A stretch of 64,000 nt of DNA, taken from assembly GCA_003952965.2 (NCBI GenBank), contig CM025852.1, forward strand, positions 19,169,279-19,233,278, read 5' to 3'. Position numbers and translations under genes: made by a program. Source of the stretch: Morella rubra (Eukaryota > Streptophyta > Magnoliopsida > Fagales > Myricaceae). The number at the start of each line of letters is the position of its first letter. Positions within the stretch are counted from its first letter, which is position 1. The notes beneath the pieces were generated by a model. It was not told where the DNA came from, searched no databases, and saw only the letters and a list, made by a program, of their open reading frames with translations. Of the stretch, positions 11,269-23,362 are shown one piece after another.

Positions 11269-11661
11269 CTCATTACTTAGATATCTTGACATTTTGGCAT
11301 GAGCATTCACTTGAGCAAGCTGCTTTTCTAACTTTGCATATGCTTCCTCATCTTCTTGTCTTTTTTCTTGCAAGGACATCACTTAACATTACAAGTCATC
11401 AAGAAAGATTTAATGAAAATTATTGACGCTTCCTTTTAATTCACAATAGAGCCATCCAAACTAGGAAAGCAGATTACCTCTTCTGTAACTTTAGGTAGAA
11501 GTTGCAGCCATTTCTCCTTGAAATTTTCCAGCAAAGTTTTGGACATAATATGAAAATCAACCTCACATCAGCACATATCTCGCGAACAATTTTATATCTT
11601 GTATCATCCTTGGCCTCCATTTGATTCTTTATTGTACCAAAGAAATGCCTGGGCTTGTCAA
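11269..11661 (-). pseudogene. GTE1/GTE6-type bromodomain protein pseudogene fragment
   Basis: Two exon remnants lie on the minus strand. The first (11661-11478) has AG before it and GT after it. It reads DKPRHFFGTIKNQMEAKDD, YKIVREICADVR and then HIMSKTLLENFKEKWLQLLP, closely matching the bromodomain of plant GTE1/GTE6 (family: DFSTIKNQMEAKD, ICADVRLVFKNAM, MAKTLL..FEEKWLQLLPKV). The second (11366-11269) reads EKRQEDEEAYAKLEKQLAQ and HAKMSRYLSNE, the conserved region after the bromodomain. About 14 codons are missing after ADVR, removing the KNAMKYN segment with the acetyl-lysine-binding asparagine, and the frame shifts there. No first exon or C-terminus was found. GTE proteins bind acetylated histones; this copy cannot. 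Confidence 0.75.
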
Positions 11662-11848
11662 CTAGTATTCATTGTCTAGAGCGAGTCAATTAAATGCATT
11701 TACAGAAGAATCCAGGACCAGGAGTAGTAAGGAAGTTAAGGACAGACTACAAGTGAACCAACCAGATACTTAGTTAACAAAGATAGAGTATGCAGGACAA
11801 TCTTTCTAAAAATTTTAATTTTTCGTACAGTTGTCAATGTGACACTAC

Positions 11849-12166
11849 TGTTGAATAATAAACTTTAATTCAATGAAGTGTTGTGTCTTTTGCGAGATTT
11901 ATGAACTAGTGTAGGTTCATTTTGAAAGTAGTAATACATGTATTTGGGTATTTATGTACTTAGGGTATTCATGTACTTGGGGTTCATGTACTTGGGTAGT
12001 TCATGTATTTAGAGTTAATGCTAGGTGTATTCATAAACTTATAAATACCCATGTATGCATTGACACAAAGCAAGCCATTGTGAAGCAATACAGTGAAAGA
12101 AAATTTCAGAAATAGTAGCTCTTCACTCTTCCCTCTAGAATAGAATTCCTTATCTTTTCTCCAACA
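11849..12166 (+). repeat. 5' LTR of the 11.8-16.6 kb Copia element
   Basis: 318 bp, TG...CA ends. It contains several copies of a TTCATGTACTTGGG word and a TATA-like CTTATAAATACCC at about 12041. It pairs with 16253-16571. Confidence 0.92.
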
Positions 12167-12169
12167 AAG

Positions 12170-12181
12170 TGGTATCAGAGC
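12170..12181 (+). other. Primer binding site (initiator Met-tRNA type)
   Basis: TGGTATCAGAGC lies three bases after the 5' LTR. It is complementary to the 3' end of plant initiator methionine tRNA, as in most Copia elements. Confidence 0.9.
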
Positions 12182-12202
12182 TACAGTTTCTTGATCCAAA
12201 AG

Positions 12203-13125
12203 ATGGCCAACTCAACGTTTCCATTTCAATTTCCGCATTTGACGAAGGAGAACTATGAAAATTGGTGCATTCGTATGAAGGCTTTGCTTGGATCCCAAGA
12301 TGCGTGGGAGATTGTAGAGAAAAGCTACGACGAGCCGAGAGATGAAGCTTTGTTGAGTTCCAATCAAAGGGATAATCTGCAGAAGACGCGGAAGAAGGAC
12401 CAGCAAGCTCTCACACTCATCCATCAATGTTTGGATGAAGTCATGTTCGAGAAAGTGGCTAATGCCACTACTTCCAAGCAAGCATGGGAGATTCTTCAAA
12501 TCTCCTATCAAGGAGTTGATAGAGTGAAGAAAGTGCGCCTTTAGATGCTACGAGGAGAGCTCGAAGTCCTACGAATGCAAGAATCTGAAGCGATTGCAGA
12601 TTATTTTTCAAGGGTGTTGGCTATTGTGAATCAAATGAAGAGGTATGGAGAAAAAATGGAGGACGTCCGGGTGATTGAGAAGATTCTTGCATTCGAAGTT
12701 CGATTATATTGTCGTGGTTATTGAAGAGTCAAAAGATTTGGAGACCATGGCGGTTGATCAACTCATGGGCTCTCTCCAAGCCCATGAAGAAAGACTTAAG
12801 AAGAAGGAAGAACCTGTTGACTAGGTTCTAGCCACAAAGCTCTCTGTGACGGAAGAGGAGCGTGATAAAAGCCATCAAGGAAGAGGACGTGGACGTGGCC
12901 AAGGTAGAGGAAGAGGAAGAGGCCGAGGTGGACAAAATAATTAAAATGTCAACTATGGAGAAAGAAGTCAATCCTCAAGAGGCTGTGGTAGAGGAAACTA
13001 CTCAAGGCAGAATGGAAGGCATTATGAAAAGTCCAAAATTCGATGTTTCAATTGTCAAAAGTATGGCCATTATTCTTCGGAGTGTTGGAATTCTCCTATT
13101 GGAATTCTCCTAGCAATGTTGAAGA
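12203..13125 (+). pseudogene. Copia gag region (fossil)
   Basis: Starts [20 protein letters not shown], the UBN2-type gag domain of Copia elements, with [18 protein letters not shown] and an [13 protein letters not shown] segment. An RG/E-rich linker follows, then a CCHC zinc knuckle at about 13040-13090 ([14 protein letters not shown]). The region is interrupted. It would form the capsid/nucleocapsid part of the particle. Confidence 0.85.
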
Positions 13126-16100
13126 GAAGGCTAATCAAGTTGAGAATGAGGAAGCGGAGCCCACATTGTTGCTAGCCTACAAAGGAGAAGATACTGGCAA
13201 GAAAAATTTGTGGTATCTGGATAATGTAGCAAGCAATCATATGTGCGGAGATAAAAGCAAGTTCGTGGAGCTTGATGAATCAGTAAGCGGGAATGTCACT
13301 TTCGGAGATTTGTCGAAAATTCCCATCAAAGGGAAAGGTACGATTCTAATCCATTTGAAAAATGGGAGCCATCAATTTATGTCTAATGTTTATTATGTTC
13401 CAAGTATGAAAAGCAACATTTTGAGTTTGGGGCAACTCTTGGAAGAAGACTATGAGATCGAAATTAAAAATCGTAGTCTTTTTCTAAGAGATGGGAAGAA
13501 GAATTTGATTGCGAAAGTGCCCATGACAAGCAATAGGATGTTTTTGCTTGATATTCAAACTGAGGTAGCCAAGTGTTTGAAAGCTTGTGTGAAAGATCCT
13601 TCTTGGCTTTGGCATTTGAGGCTTGGGCATGTAAATTTTGGAGGATTGAAGTTGTTGGCTCAGAAGGAGATGGTGAAGGGCTTGCCACCTATTGATCAAT
13701 CAAATCAACTTTGTGAAGGGTGTCTTGTTGGCAAACAATTTCGAAATAGCTTTCCAAAAGAAGCAACTACAAGAGCAAGTTCGCTGCTTCAACTTGTTCA
13801 TGCCAATGTTTGTGGACCGATCAAGCCTTCTTCATTTGGTAAAAATCAGTACTTTCTTCTCTTTATTGATGATTTTAGTAGAAAAACTTGGGCATATTTT
13901 TTGAAAGAAAATCTGAAGTGTTTGGTGCTTTTAAAATATTTAAAGCACTTGTTGAAAAACAAAGCGGTTATGAAATAAAAGCTTTGAGATCAGATAGAAG
14001 GGGTGAGTTTACATCTAATGAATTTAATGAGTTTTGTGAAGCACATGAGATTCGTCGATTTTTGATGGTTCCTAGATCACCTTAACAAAACGGGGTGGTT
14101 GAAAGGAATAACAAAACAATTCTCAATATGGCACGAAGCATGTTGAAGACGAAGTTGATGCCTAAAGAGTTTTGGGCAGAAGCAGTTGATTGTGCTGTTT
14201 ATCTATCAAACCGGTGTCCTACAAGAAGCCTATTGAACTCAACTCCTCAAGAAGCATAGAGCAGAAGAAAGCCAAGCATTTCCCATTTGAGAGTTTTTGG
14301 GAGCATTGGCTATGTTCATGTGCCTGATCAAGAAAGATCCAACCTTGATGATAAAAGTAAAAAGCACATCTTCATCGGCTATGATCAAAGATCCAAAGGC
14401 TACAAGCTTTATAATTCGTGTACTGGGAAGACGATCATTAGTAGAGATGTGGAATTTGATGAAGAAGGTTCGTGGGATTGGAGTGATTAAGAAAAGGAAA
14501 GATATGATTTCTTTCCATTCATTGAAGATGAAGATCCAGGAAATGATGAACAAGAGCTCACAACACCTCCTCGATCACCAACAATTCCTAGTACTCCTTC
14601 ATCATCTTCTCATGAAGGTAGTTCAAGTGAAAGGCCATCCCGAATGAGAAGTCTTCAAGACCTTTATGAGGTAACGGAGAATTTAAGTGATGATCTAACT
14701 CTTTTTTTATCACTTTGCCGATTGTGAACCAATAGGTTTTGAAGAAGCGGTGCAAGACAAAAGATGGAAAATTGCCATGGACGAGGAGATCAAATCCATA
14801 ATGAAGAATGACACTTGGGAGTTGGCAACTTTACCAGAGGGACAAAAGCCCATTGGTGTGAAGTGGGTTTTCAAAGTGAAGAAGAATGCCAAGGGAGAAG
14901 TAGAAAGGTTCAAGGCAAGATTGGTGGCAAAAGGTTATAGCCAACGTCCGGGGATTGACTATGGAGAAGTGTTTGCCCCAGTTGCTCGATTGGAGACAAT
15001 TCGAATGATTGTTTCCCTTGCCACACAAAACAAATGGAAAATTTATCAAATGGACGTCAAATCGGCTTTCTTGAATGGAATTCTAGAGGAAGAGGTCTAT
15101 GTTGAGCAACCTATGGGTTATGTGATCAAAGGGCATGAAGATAAAGTGCTGAAGTTAAAGAAAGCTTTATATGGCTTGAAACAAGTGCCGAGGGCATGGA
15201 ATAGTCGGATTGACAAATATTTTCAAGAGAATGGTATTGCCAAGTGCCCACATGAATATGCTCTCTATGCTAAGGTGCGTGAAAATGGAGATATTTTTCT
15301 TGTATGCATATATGTTGATGATTTAATTTTCACCGGTAATAATTCAAGCATATTTGAAGAATTTAAGAAAGCCACGACTAGAGAGTTTGAAATAACCGAT
15401 ATTGGTTTCATGTCTTATTGTCTTGGCATTGAGATCAAGCAAATGGAGGATGGAATTTTTATCTCTCAAGAAGGTTTTGCAAGGGAAATTCTCAAGAAGT
15501 TCAAGATGGAAGATTGTCAATGCGTGAGCACTCTGATTGAATATGGAGTAAAATTGTCCAAGTATGAAGAAGGAGAAAAGGTAGACCCCACAATGTTCAA
15601 GAGTCTTGTTGGAAGTTTGAGATACTTGACTTGTACAAGGCCGGATATACTTTTTGGAGTTGGGCTTGTTAGCCAATATATGGAGTCACCAAGCACAATG
15701 CATTTCAACGCGGCGAAGAGGATTCTTTGTTATGTCAAAGGTACTATTGATTTCGGCCTTCTTTATTCATCTTCTAATGAATTTAAGCTTGTGGGGTATA
15801 GTGATAGTGATTGGGCCGGAGACTTGGATGATCGGAAGAGCACTACCGGGTTTGTATTTTATTTGGGAGGGTACTTGGAGTTCCAAGCAATTGTGACACT
15901 CTCCACATGTGAAGCTGAATATGTTGCCGCGACATCTTGTGTTTGTCATGCAATTTGGCTGAGAAGGTTGTTCAAGGAATTACACATGGCAGAGAAAGAA
16001 GTGATGGAGATTTTTGTTGACAACAAGTCAGCAATTGCATTGGTGAAAAACCTGGTCTTTCATGATAGAAGCAAGCATATAGATACAAGATTTCATTTTC

Positions 16101-16186
16101 TTCAAGAATGCATTATCAAGAATGAAGTGGAAGTAAAATTTGGAAGACCCATGATCAAGTTGCGGATATTTTTGCGAAGCCCCTGA
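13126..16186 (+). pseudogene. Copia pol region: protease, integrase, RT, RNase H (fossil)
   Basis: Protease-region residues [18 protein letters not shown] are followed by the GAG-pre-integrase motif [14 protein letters not shown] and an integrase core starting [14 protein letters not shown]. Reverse transcriptase begins at about 14760 ([20 protein letters not shown]) and has the catalytic motif [10 protein letters not shown]. RNase H has [19 protein letters not shown] and [11 protein letters not shown]. Parts are in Copia order. Several breaks in total. Confidence 0.9.
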
Positions 16187-16243
16187 AATACGATACTTTT
16201 AGCAAGTTGCAGATGTTGCTTGGAGTTACCAAGAATAAAGTTT

Positions 16244-16252
16244 AAAGGAGGG
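16244..16252 (+). other. Polypurine tract of the Copia element
   Basis: AAAGGAGGG lies directly before the 3' LTR start at 16253. Confidence 0.8.
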
Positions 16253-16571
16253 TGTTGAATAATAAACTTTAATTCAATGAAGTGTTGTGTCTTTTGGGAG
16301 ATTCATGAACTAGTGTAGGTTCATCTTGAAAGTAGTAATACATCTATTTGGGTATTCATGTACATGGGGTATTCATGTATTTGGGATTTCATGTACTTGG
16401 GTAGTTCATGTATTTAGAGTTAATGCTAGGTGTATTCATAAGCCTATAAATACCCATGTATGCATTGACACAAAGCAAGCCATTGAGAAGCAATATAGTG
16501 AAAGAAAATTTCAGAAATAGTATCTCTTCACTCTTCCCTCTAGAATAGAATTCCTTATCTTTTCTCCAACA
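16253..16571 (+). repeat. 3' LTR of the 11.8-16.6 kb Copia element
   Basis: 319 bp, about 95% identical by eye to 11849-12166, and followed by the target duplication ACTAC. Confidence 0.92.
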
Positions 16572-16576
16572 ACTAC

Positions 16577-17040
16577 TTGGTATGCCCAGAGATGGCGAGC
16601 AGATATACAAAAATTCAATTATAGATATGAAGTTTTCTTCAACTAGATACTAACAAATGAAGCAACAATATAATAAATATTTAGCAAGAACATCTTGTTT
16701 AGGAATGGAAGGCTCGCATTTATGCTCAAATCAGCACTGGGTTCCATCCACGGATCCCTTTCCCTTTATCCCCTCAGCAAAGTACTAAAACAACATTAAA
16801 TACATTGTATTTAATACTTGATAGAATGGGCACAAATCAGCAACGGGGAATCTCTCCCAAAATAAGAACATGCACAAATCAGCAACAGAGAATTTTGGGG
16901 GACAAATCGGATACCAAAAATGGATAATCTCTCCCAAAACTAGAACAAGTACCTCACGCCTAACTGCAAATAGGGGCAAAATTTATTCCAAATTCTTGGC
17001 CCATTAGCTTGTAACTAGATTCAGGGATGAAACAAGGTAC
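16577..17040. other. Non-coding DNA between elements, minor internal repeat
   Basis: CACAAATCAGCAAC followed by GGGGAATCTCTCCC-like words recurs at about 16830-16940. No gene is recognisable. The left edge is the right flank of the Copia insertion, so it was once contiguous with 11848. Confidence 0.5.
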
Positions 17041-17210
17041 CTGTTAATTGTGGAAATATTGCCTTTTTGTTGAGCTGGGACTCCCCCTATGACTGTCGTT
17101 GGAATTCCTTGACGAGCAAGACAACCACGATCAAAGAATGGACCTTCGCCAATGCAGATCAGATCGTCGGCCTTAATATGTTGCCATAAACCCATTGGCG
17201 ACGACGACAT
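17041..17210 (-). other. First-exon-like open segment, unassigned host gene
   Basis: A minus-strand ATG at 17210 starts MSSSPMGLWQHIKADDLICI, continuing GEGPFFDRGCLARQGIPTTV and IGGVPAQQKGNISTIN. It ends at a good donor (TTAACAG|GTACC). The 170-bp open segment looks like a genuine first coding exon, but I do not recognise the protein. Downstream on the minus strand the locus is interrupted by the 11.8-16.6 kb Copia insertion. The exon-like pieces at 6-7.5 kb might belong to the same broken gene, which is only a guess. Confidence 0.3.
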
Positions 17211-17942
17211 TGCGTCAGTTCGTCATCTGTCTTATTTCTCAGCTCACAACTCAGTTGGACCACAAAACAATTTTGAAATATATATATAATATACTTTTAT
17301 GTATTCAAAAAATAGTTTTGTAAAACACACCGGCCGGATTTCTTTTGGTCCAACACTTATATGAACATTAACTGAATATACTGTCTCTCCAAGAGACTGG
17401 TGGATTTCTTGTTGAGCATTCATGTAACTCATCCATCATGCACACAACCCAACATGTTCGTATATAGTCCTGAATGGACATCATCGGTTGACAACGTCAA
17501 AGTATGTGTACATAATACATGAATAAATACAAACCTCTCAGGTCTAAGGACAATACCGAATTGTGATAGAACAACCTTTAACCTGACAGTGATCATTCCA
17601 AAATGCGTTCTTAATCGGATCCTGTTCAGTGTATGTACTATTACATGACACCCACTTGTCTGCTTAAGGTCATACCTCAATGATGGAATCAATCATTCTC
17701 CGCACAACAAGTGTAGACTTTATGACACAAAAGTCTAGAACAATTTCAGGCTTACAAGGAACTGAAAAATCATTATTCCCTACCTTTGATTCATTAATCT
17801 CTAGCATGATTTTTCTACAATGTTACCTGAACAAATTTACATACATAACATCTCATGTTACGTATAAACCCATAACAACAATAATATATGTGAAAAACAA
17901 ATAAACTTTTATTATCAAATAATAAAGGAAAAATAAACGTCA

Positions 17943-20915
17943 AACCCAATCATACATATATCTCAAACCCATATCCTTAATATGTTTCTCAAACACTTTC
18001 TGAGATAAAGGCTTTGTAAATGGATCAGCTAAATTATCAGCTGATGCAACCTTCACCATTGTGACATCACCTCTGGATATGATATCACGTATTAGGTGAA
18101 AACGACGTTCTATGTGCTTCGTCCTTTGATGAGACCTTGGTTCCACTGCCTGTGCAATTGCACCATTGTTATCGCAGTATAAGGAAATAGGCGCCTCAAT
18201 CGAAGGGACAACTTCAAGTTCTTGAATGAACTTGCGAATCCACACAGCTTCCTTTGCAGCTTCACTTGCAGCAACATATTCTGCCTCAGTTGTAGAATCA
18301 GCAGTAGTACTTTGCTTGAAACTTCTCCAACTAAATGCTCCTTTGCCAAGAAGGAACACAAACCGGATGTTGATCTTCTATCATCAATGTCTGATTGAAA
18401 ATCCGAATCTGTATATCCCTAGACAGTCAGATCCTCACTACCATACACTAAGAAATAGTGTTTTGTATTTCTCAAATACCTGAGGATATGTTTTACTGCT
18501 GACCAATGTTCTGGACCTAGATTGGATTGGTATCTACTCACAACGCTAACTGCGTGACTGATATCAGGTCTAGTACAAAGCATAGCATACATGAGACTCC
18601 CTACAGCCGAAGCATAATGGCAGTTACTCATCTTCTCTCTTTCTTCAGGTGTTTTTGGACACATCTGCTTAGAGAGATGAATTCCATGTCTAAAAGGTAT
18701 AAACCCTTTCTTGGAATTTACCATGCTAAATCTAGCCAATATCCTGTCAATATAATTGACCTGTGAGAGACCCAATAATCTCTTCTTTCGGTCTCTAAAC
18801 ACTTTGATCCCGAGTATGTAGGATGCTTCCCCAAGGTCTTTCATTGAAAATTGGTTAGACAACCACATTTTCACAGATGACAAAGCCCCTACATCATTTG
18901 TAATGAGTAGTATGTCATCCACATAAAGAACCAAAAAGGTGATAGCACTCCCACTAACCTTCTTGTAGACACAAGGTTCATCCATGTTTTGTGAGAAACC
19001 AAACATTTTGATTGACTCATCAAAATGGATGTTCCAACAACGTGATGCTTGTTTTAGGCCATAAATAAATTTCTCCAATTTGCACACTTTTAATTCATTT
19101 TCTCAAGATATGAAACCTTTTGGCTGGTCCTATATAAATTTCTTCATGGATGTACCCATTCAAGAATGCGGTTTTCACATCCATCTGCCATATCTCATAA
19201 TCATAGTATGCTGCAATTGCCAATAGAATCCTTATGGACTTTAGCATAGCTACTGGTGAAAAGGTTTCCTCATAATCAATACCAGCCTTTTGAGTATACC
19301 CTTTCGCCACCAGCCTAGCTTTAAAGGTCTCTACCTTTCCTGTTGGTCCAAGTTTCCTTTTGTAGACCCATTTGCAACCTATAGGCTTAATGCCTTTTGG
19401 TTTGTCTACCAAGGTCCATACCTTGTTGGAATACATGGAGTCCATCTCTGATTCCATGGCCACATGCCAATGCTTAGCATCTTTGTCTTTCACAGCCTCT
19501 GTATAATCACAAGGATCAATCTCCAGTCCCTCAGAATCCATTTGATAAATCTCATTTAACAAATTGAATTTTACTGGAGGTCTTATAATCCTTTTACTAC
19601 GACGAGGCTCCTGTGTCTCAACAGGTTCAGTTTGATCAGTGGGAATAATCACTTGATCATCATTGTTCTCATTCTGCTCAGTCACTGTACTATCTCTTTG
19701 CTCATCAAGAGCAACTCTACTCTCAGTTTCATTCAAACTATAATCCTCTTCAAGAAAAGTAGCATTCCTGCTAACAAACACTTTGTTTTCATTGGGATTA
19801 TAGAAGTAGAAACCAGTAGTCATTTTGGGATAGCCTACAAATAGGCACCTATCAGTCCTTGATCCCAGCTTATCCACATTAAACCTTTTAACATGAGCTG
19901 GACAACCCCATATCTTAATATGATTTAGGCTTGGCTTCTTGCCAGTCCATAACTCATATGGGGTATTAGGAACTGATTTTGTAGGGATCCTGTTTAACAA
20001 GTAAACAGCGGTCTCCAAAGCATGTCCCCAAAATGATATGGGCAACTCAGATATGCTCATCATGGAACGAACCATATCCAATAGGGTTCTATTCCTTCTC
20101 TCTGCAACACCATTGTGCTGTGGTGTGCCTGGTGGTGTGAGTTGAGATATGATTCCATGATCTTTAAGATAGACTTTAAAATCATCCAAGAGGTATTCGC
20201 CTCCCCTATCGGAGCGAATCATTTTAATGGACTTTCCAATCTGTTTCTCAACTTCATTGTGGAATTCTTTGAACTTTTCAAAGGATTCCGATTTATGCTT
20301 CATCAGGTATAGATAACCATACCTGGAACAATCATCAATGAAAGTAATGAAATAAGAGAAACCTCCTCTTGCCATGTGGTTGAAGGGACCACAAACATCA
20401 GTATGTATTAATCCTAATACTTCTGTGGCTCTAATTCCCTTTCCTGTAAAAGGGCTTTTGGTCATCTTTCCTTGTAAGCAGGGCTCACAGATTGGATAGG
20501 GCTCAATTTTCAGAAATTGCAATGGCCCATCCCTTACCAATCTATTGATCCTATCAATATTGGCATGACCAAGTTTTAGATGCCACAAGTAAGTTGGATT
20601 AACATCCCTTTTTCTCTTAAGGGATAACACACTGGAATCATCATTCTCAATATTATTCAAAGAATTATCAACATTCAAAAGATAAAGACCATCATAAATA
20701 ATTCCAGAAGCAACAAATTTATTTTGAAACTTAATAACAAGCTTGGAATTGAAAAGAAATGAATATCCAGATAAACCAAGTTTTGAAACAGAAATCAAAT
20801 TTCTACGAACTTCTGGAACATAAAGATAGTCTTCTAGAATCAAAATTCTATTATTAGATAATTCTAAACTAAAAACTCCGATGGCAGTCGCTGCAACAGT
20901 TGCACCCGTCCCCAT
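17943..20915 (-). pseudogene. Copia pol region (integrase, RT, RNase H) of the minus-strand element (fossil)
   Basis: On the minus strand, in order: GAG-pre-integrase [18 protein letters not shown], integrase [15 protein letters not shown] with [17 protein letters not shown] and a DRGGEY motif, reverse transcriptase ([33 protein letters not shown]) and RNase H (STTADSTTEAEYVAAS, YCDNNGAIAQA). It ends DMGLRYMYDWV. This is the most extensive reading frame in the window (about 600 codons in its first block). Breaks are few. Confidence 0.9.
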
Positions 20916-20949
20916 CTTAAGGATCAGCTCCCCTTCATGGAGCCTTCTG

Positions 20950-21930
20950 GTCTCCTTGAACCCCTACAACATATTGTAGATTTGAGATGTAGAACCAGAA
21001 TCCACACACCATGAATTAAATGGACCATCCATTAAATTCAATTCAATTACAAGCATATTAGATATACCTTCAGAAAGTTTGCCCTTTTTAAGAGAAGCTA
21101 AGTAAACTCGGCAGTTTCTCTTCCAGTGACCGGGCTTGCCGCAATGGAAACAATTTCCTTTGCCTTTGTTCTTGTCACCTCCTTTGTTTCCTTGTCCACC
21201 TTGGACATTCTTAGCTGCCTGATACCCCTTATTATTTTTCTTGAAGTTCTTAAACTTGGGTTTCAGTTTCATAGAGGCATTAGATTTCTCTGTGACCATC
21301 ACAGTAGGTTTGTCCTTCTTGATGAGATCTTGAGCTGACTGCAACATATTGAGCAGCTCTGACAATGTCACACTCATCTTGTTCATATTGTAATTAAGGA
21401 CAAACTGATTGAAAGAATCAGGCAGAGATGAAAGAATGGCATCAACTTTTGTGTCATTATCCATCTCAGCTCCCAAAAGTCCAGTTCGTTGATGAAAGAA
21501 ATCATCTTCAAGACATGTTCCTGAACTGGGCTCCCTTCCACCATTTTGGTGGACATCAGATTCTTCATAGCAGTCTGCCTAGCAGATCTGCTTTGCTCTC
21601 CAAACATCTCTTGGAGATGCAACATAGCGCCTGCAGCTGTAGCTATGCCCTCACAATCTTTCTGCAAAACATTTGAGATTGAGGCCATAATATAGCACTT
21701 TGCCATTTGCCATATTATCATCCTCATGCCACTTGTTAAAGACTTTCTTTTCTTCCTCAGTGGCATTGTCTAGGGCAAGCTCAGGTGACTTAGAGGTTAG
21801 AACATAACCGATCTTATCGGCTGAGAGAACAATCGTAAGATTTCTCTTCCAATCAACATAATTTGGTCCTGTCAACTGATTGTCATCCAGAATCCTAGCC
21901 AAAGGATTAAAAGTCATTTTGAATCTGCAA
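20950..21930 (-). pseudogene. Copia gag region of the minus-strand element (fossil)
   Basis: Minus-strand start MTFNPLARILDDNQLTGPNY, a WKRNLTIVLSADKIG core, then a DAILSSLPDSFNQFVLNYNM segment and the CCHC zinc knuckle CFHCGKPGHWKRNC at about 21135-21175. A CVDSGSTSQI protease-like start follows. A good splice acceptor (TTTTGCAG) lies just before the gag ATG, so a leader intron is possible. Confidence 0.8.
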
Positions 21931-22555
21931 AACAATTTCACATATATATTTCCATTAGATTTAGGTTTTTGAATTACTAATGGTACCACCCATTCGAATA
22001 ATAAACAGATATATAAATATATCACAATAATGAGAAATATAACATTTATATTCATGACATTCTAAATGGGTATCGAGAACCTCTACCTTACATGCAACAA
22101 CAATTCCATTTTGGTATCATTGTACATATCTTGTAAAGGCGAATAGCTACTATTCATCAAAATTTACATCATATGCAAAATAATATTTTAAAATATTTGT
22201 GATTCTCGATTTTCTTTTGGCCTACCTAAATAAACACATCTTATACTATTTTAGTACTTGTGTTTATTTGGTTTGTGCATTCCATTATCTAAGTGTGTTC
22301 CAAATTCTTGTGAGTTTATGTCACTATTTTAGTAGACACTCCCACTAAGATGTAGACACTTATCTTCTCAAGAAATAAATAAGAAAATTTTACAAAATTA
22401 AAATCGGTCTTATCCATTTTGGCTTCAACCAATTTTAATCAAGTAAAAAACTCCTATTTATTGATAATAGAGACCATAGGAAAAATTACAATAATTAATC
22501 CTATTCAGCACCCAAAATTGGAAGAAAAAATCCCAATTTTTTTTTAAAGTCAAAC

Positions 22556-22815
22556 GTTGAGCGGTCAAACCGATCAACCAGGCCGGACCCCTGTCAGACC
22601 GGTCCTGCCCTGGACCGGTCAAACTTGTCTGCTTGGCACGTGGGCTGGTTATAAACCCAGCCCTACCCTATGCGGGCTTGGGCTGGGTTCCAAACCCAGC
22701 TTGCCCACGGGTTGGGCTGGGTTTTGAACCGAGCCCAAGATATCTAATATATATATATATATATTAGGATCTGGGTTGGGTCACAGGTGGGGCTAGGTTC
22801 ATAACCCGGCCCGAC
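22556..22815. repeat. GC-rich leader block with four consecutive hairpin repeats
   Basis: In the roughly 1.4 kb leader between PBS and gag there are inverted repeats of the same design. These are GGGCTGG..ACCCAGCCC (22642-22663), GCTGGGTTCCAAACCCAGC (22682-22700), GGGCTGGGTT..AACCGAGCCC (22714-22736) and GGGCTAGGTT..AACCCGGCCC (about 22790-22811). A (TA)n run separates the third and fourth. Upstream there is an ACCGGTC-rich patch. Base composition differs sharply from the AT-rich surroundings. Confidence 0.7.
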
Positions 22816-23349
22816 CCGTAAGATTCTTTTGCTAGGGTTCCTTGGGAACTCTAGCCGTTGCCTCTCATAAGGATTGGGGCGGCGCCAGCCATGAAGGCTG
22901 GCATGGGTATTAGAGTACCTCGGCGGCCACAGAGGCCGCTGATGCTACCCTTGGTGTACCGAGCAGACCCGCTCGGCCTCATGGCCGGGCAGTGCGCCCT
23001 GCACGAATCCGAGCAGGTGGGCTGGAGCGGCCCTAGGCCGCTCGCCCACCACTACCCAACTTTCCGGCAGCCACTGTTCATCTCATGAACAGTTTTGTTT
23101 TTTTAAATAAAATTCCAAACTTTTTTTTACTGTTCATGACCCCTTTAAAATTAAACCATAATACAGATTTTATAAAATAAATTCATGGAACCAAATAACG
23201 TGAATAGTAAATCGAATTTTAATATAATAAAATTATGTACTTTACATAATAGTGCGTGAATAGTAACCGGAAAAGGTTTAAGCTTTTGATTCTCAATCAA
23301 AAATTAGCAAGGTCATATAATCCAACAATTGCAATCATATGAACCTAGC

Positions 23350-23361
23350 TCTCCGATACCA
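23350..23361 (-). other. Primer binding site of the minus-strand Copia element
   Basis: The minus strand reads TGGTATCGGAGA next to the LTR edge at 23363. It resembles the Met-tRNA PBS TGGTATCAGAGC with small changes. Confidence 0.7.
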
Positions 23362-23362
23362 C

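Larger units (their letters stand above)
11849..16571 (+). mobile_element. Ty1/Copia LTR retrotransposon, structurally complete, broken coding region
   Basis: Both LTRs (11849-12166 and 16253-16571) start TGTTGAATAATAAAC and end CTCCAACA. The 5-bp target duplication ACTAC lies at 11844-11848 and 16572-16576. A PBS and a polypurine tract sit at the expected places. Inside, in Copia order, are gag with a zinc knuckle, protease, integrase, reverse transcriptase and RNase H. By eye the LTRs differ at about 15 of 318 positions (about 5%), which suggests insertion a few million years ago, depending on the rate. The coding region carries several breaks. Fossil; the youngest-looking LTR pair in the window. 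Confidence 0.93.

Noticed and set aside
22858-23088. Arginine/proline-rich open frame.
   Set aside because: A by-product of GC-rich sequence in the Copia leader; no family match and low complexity.
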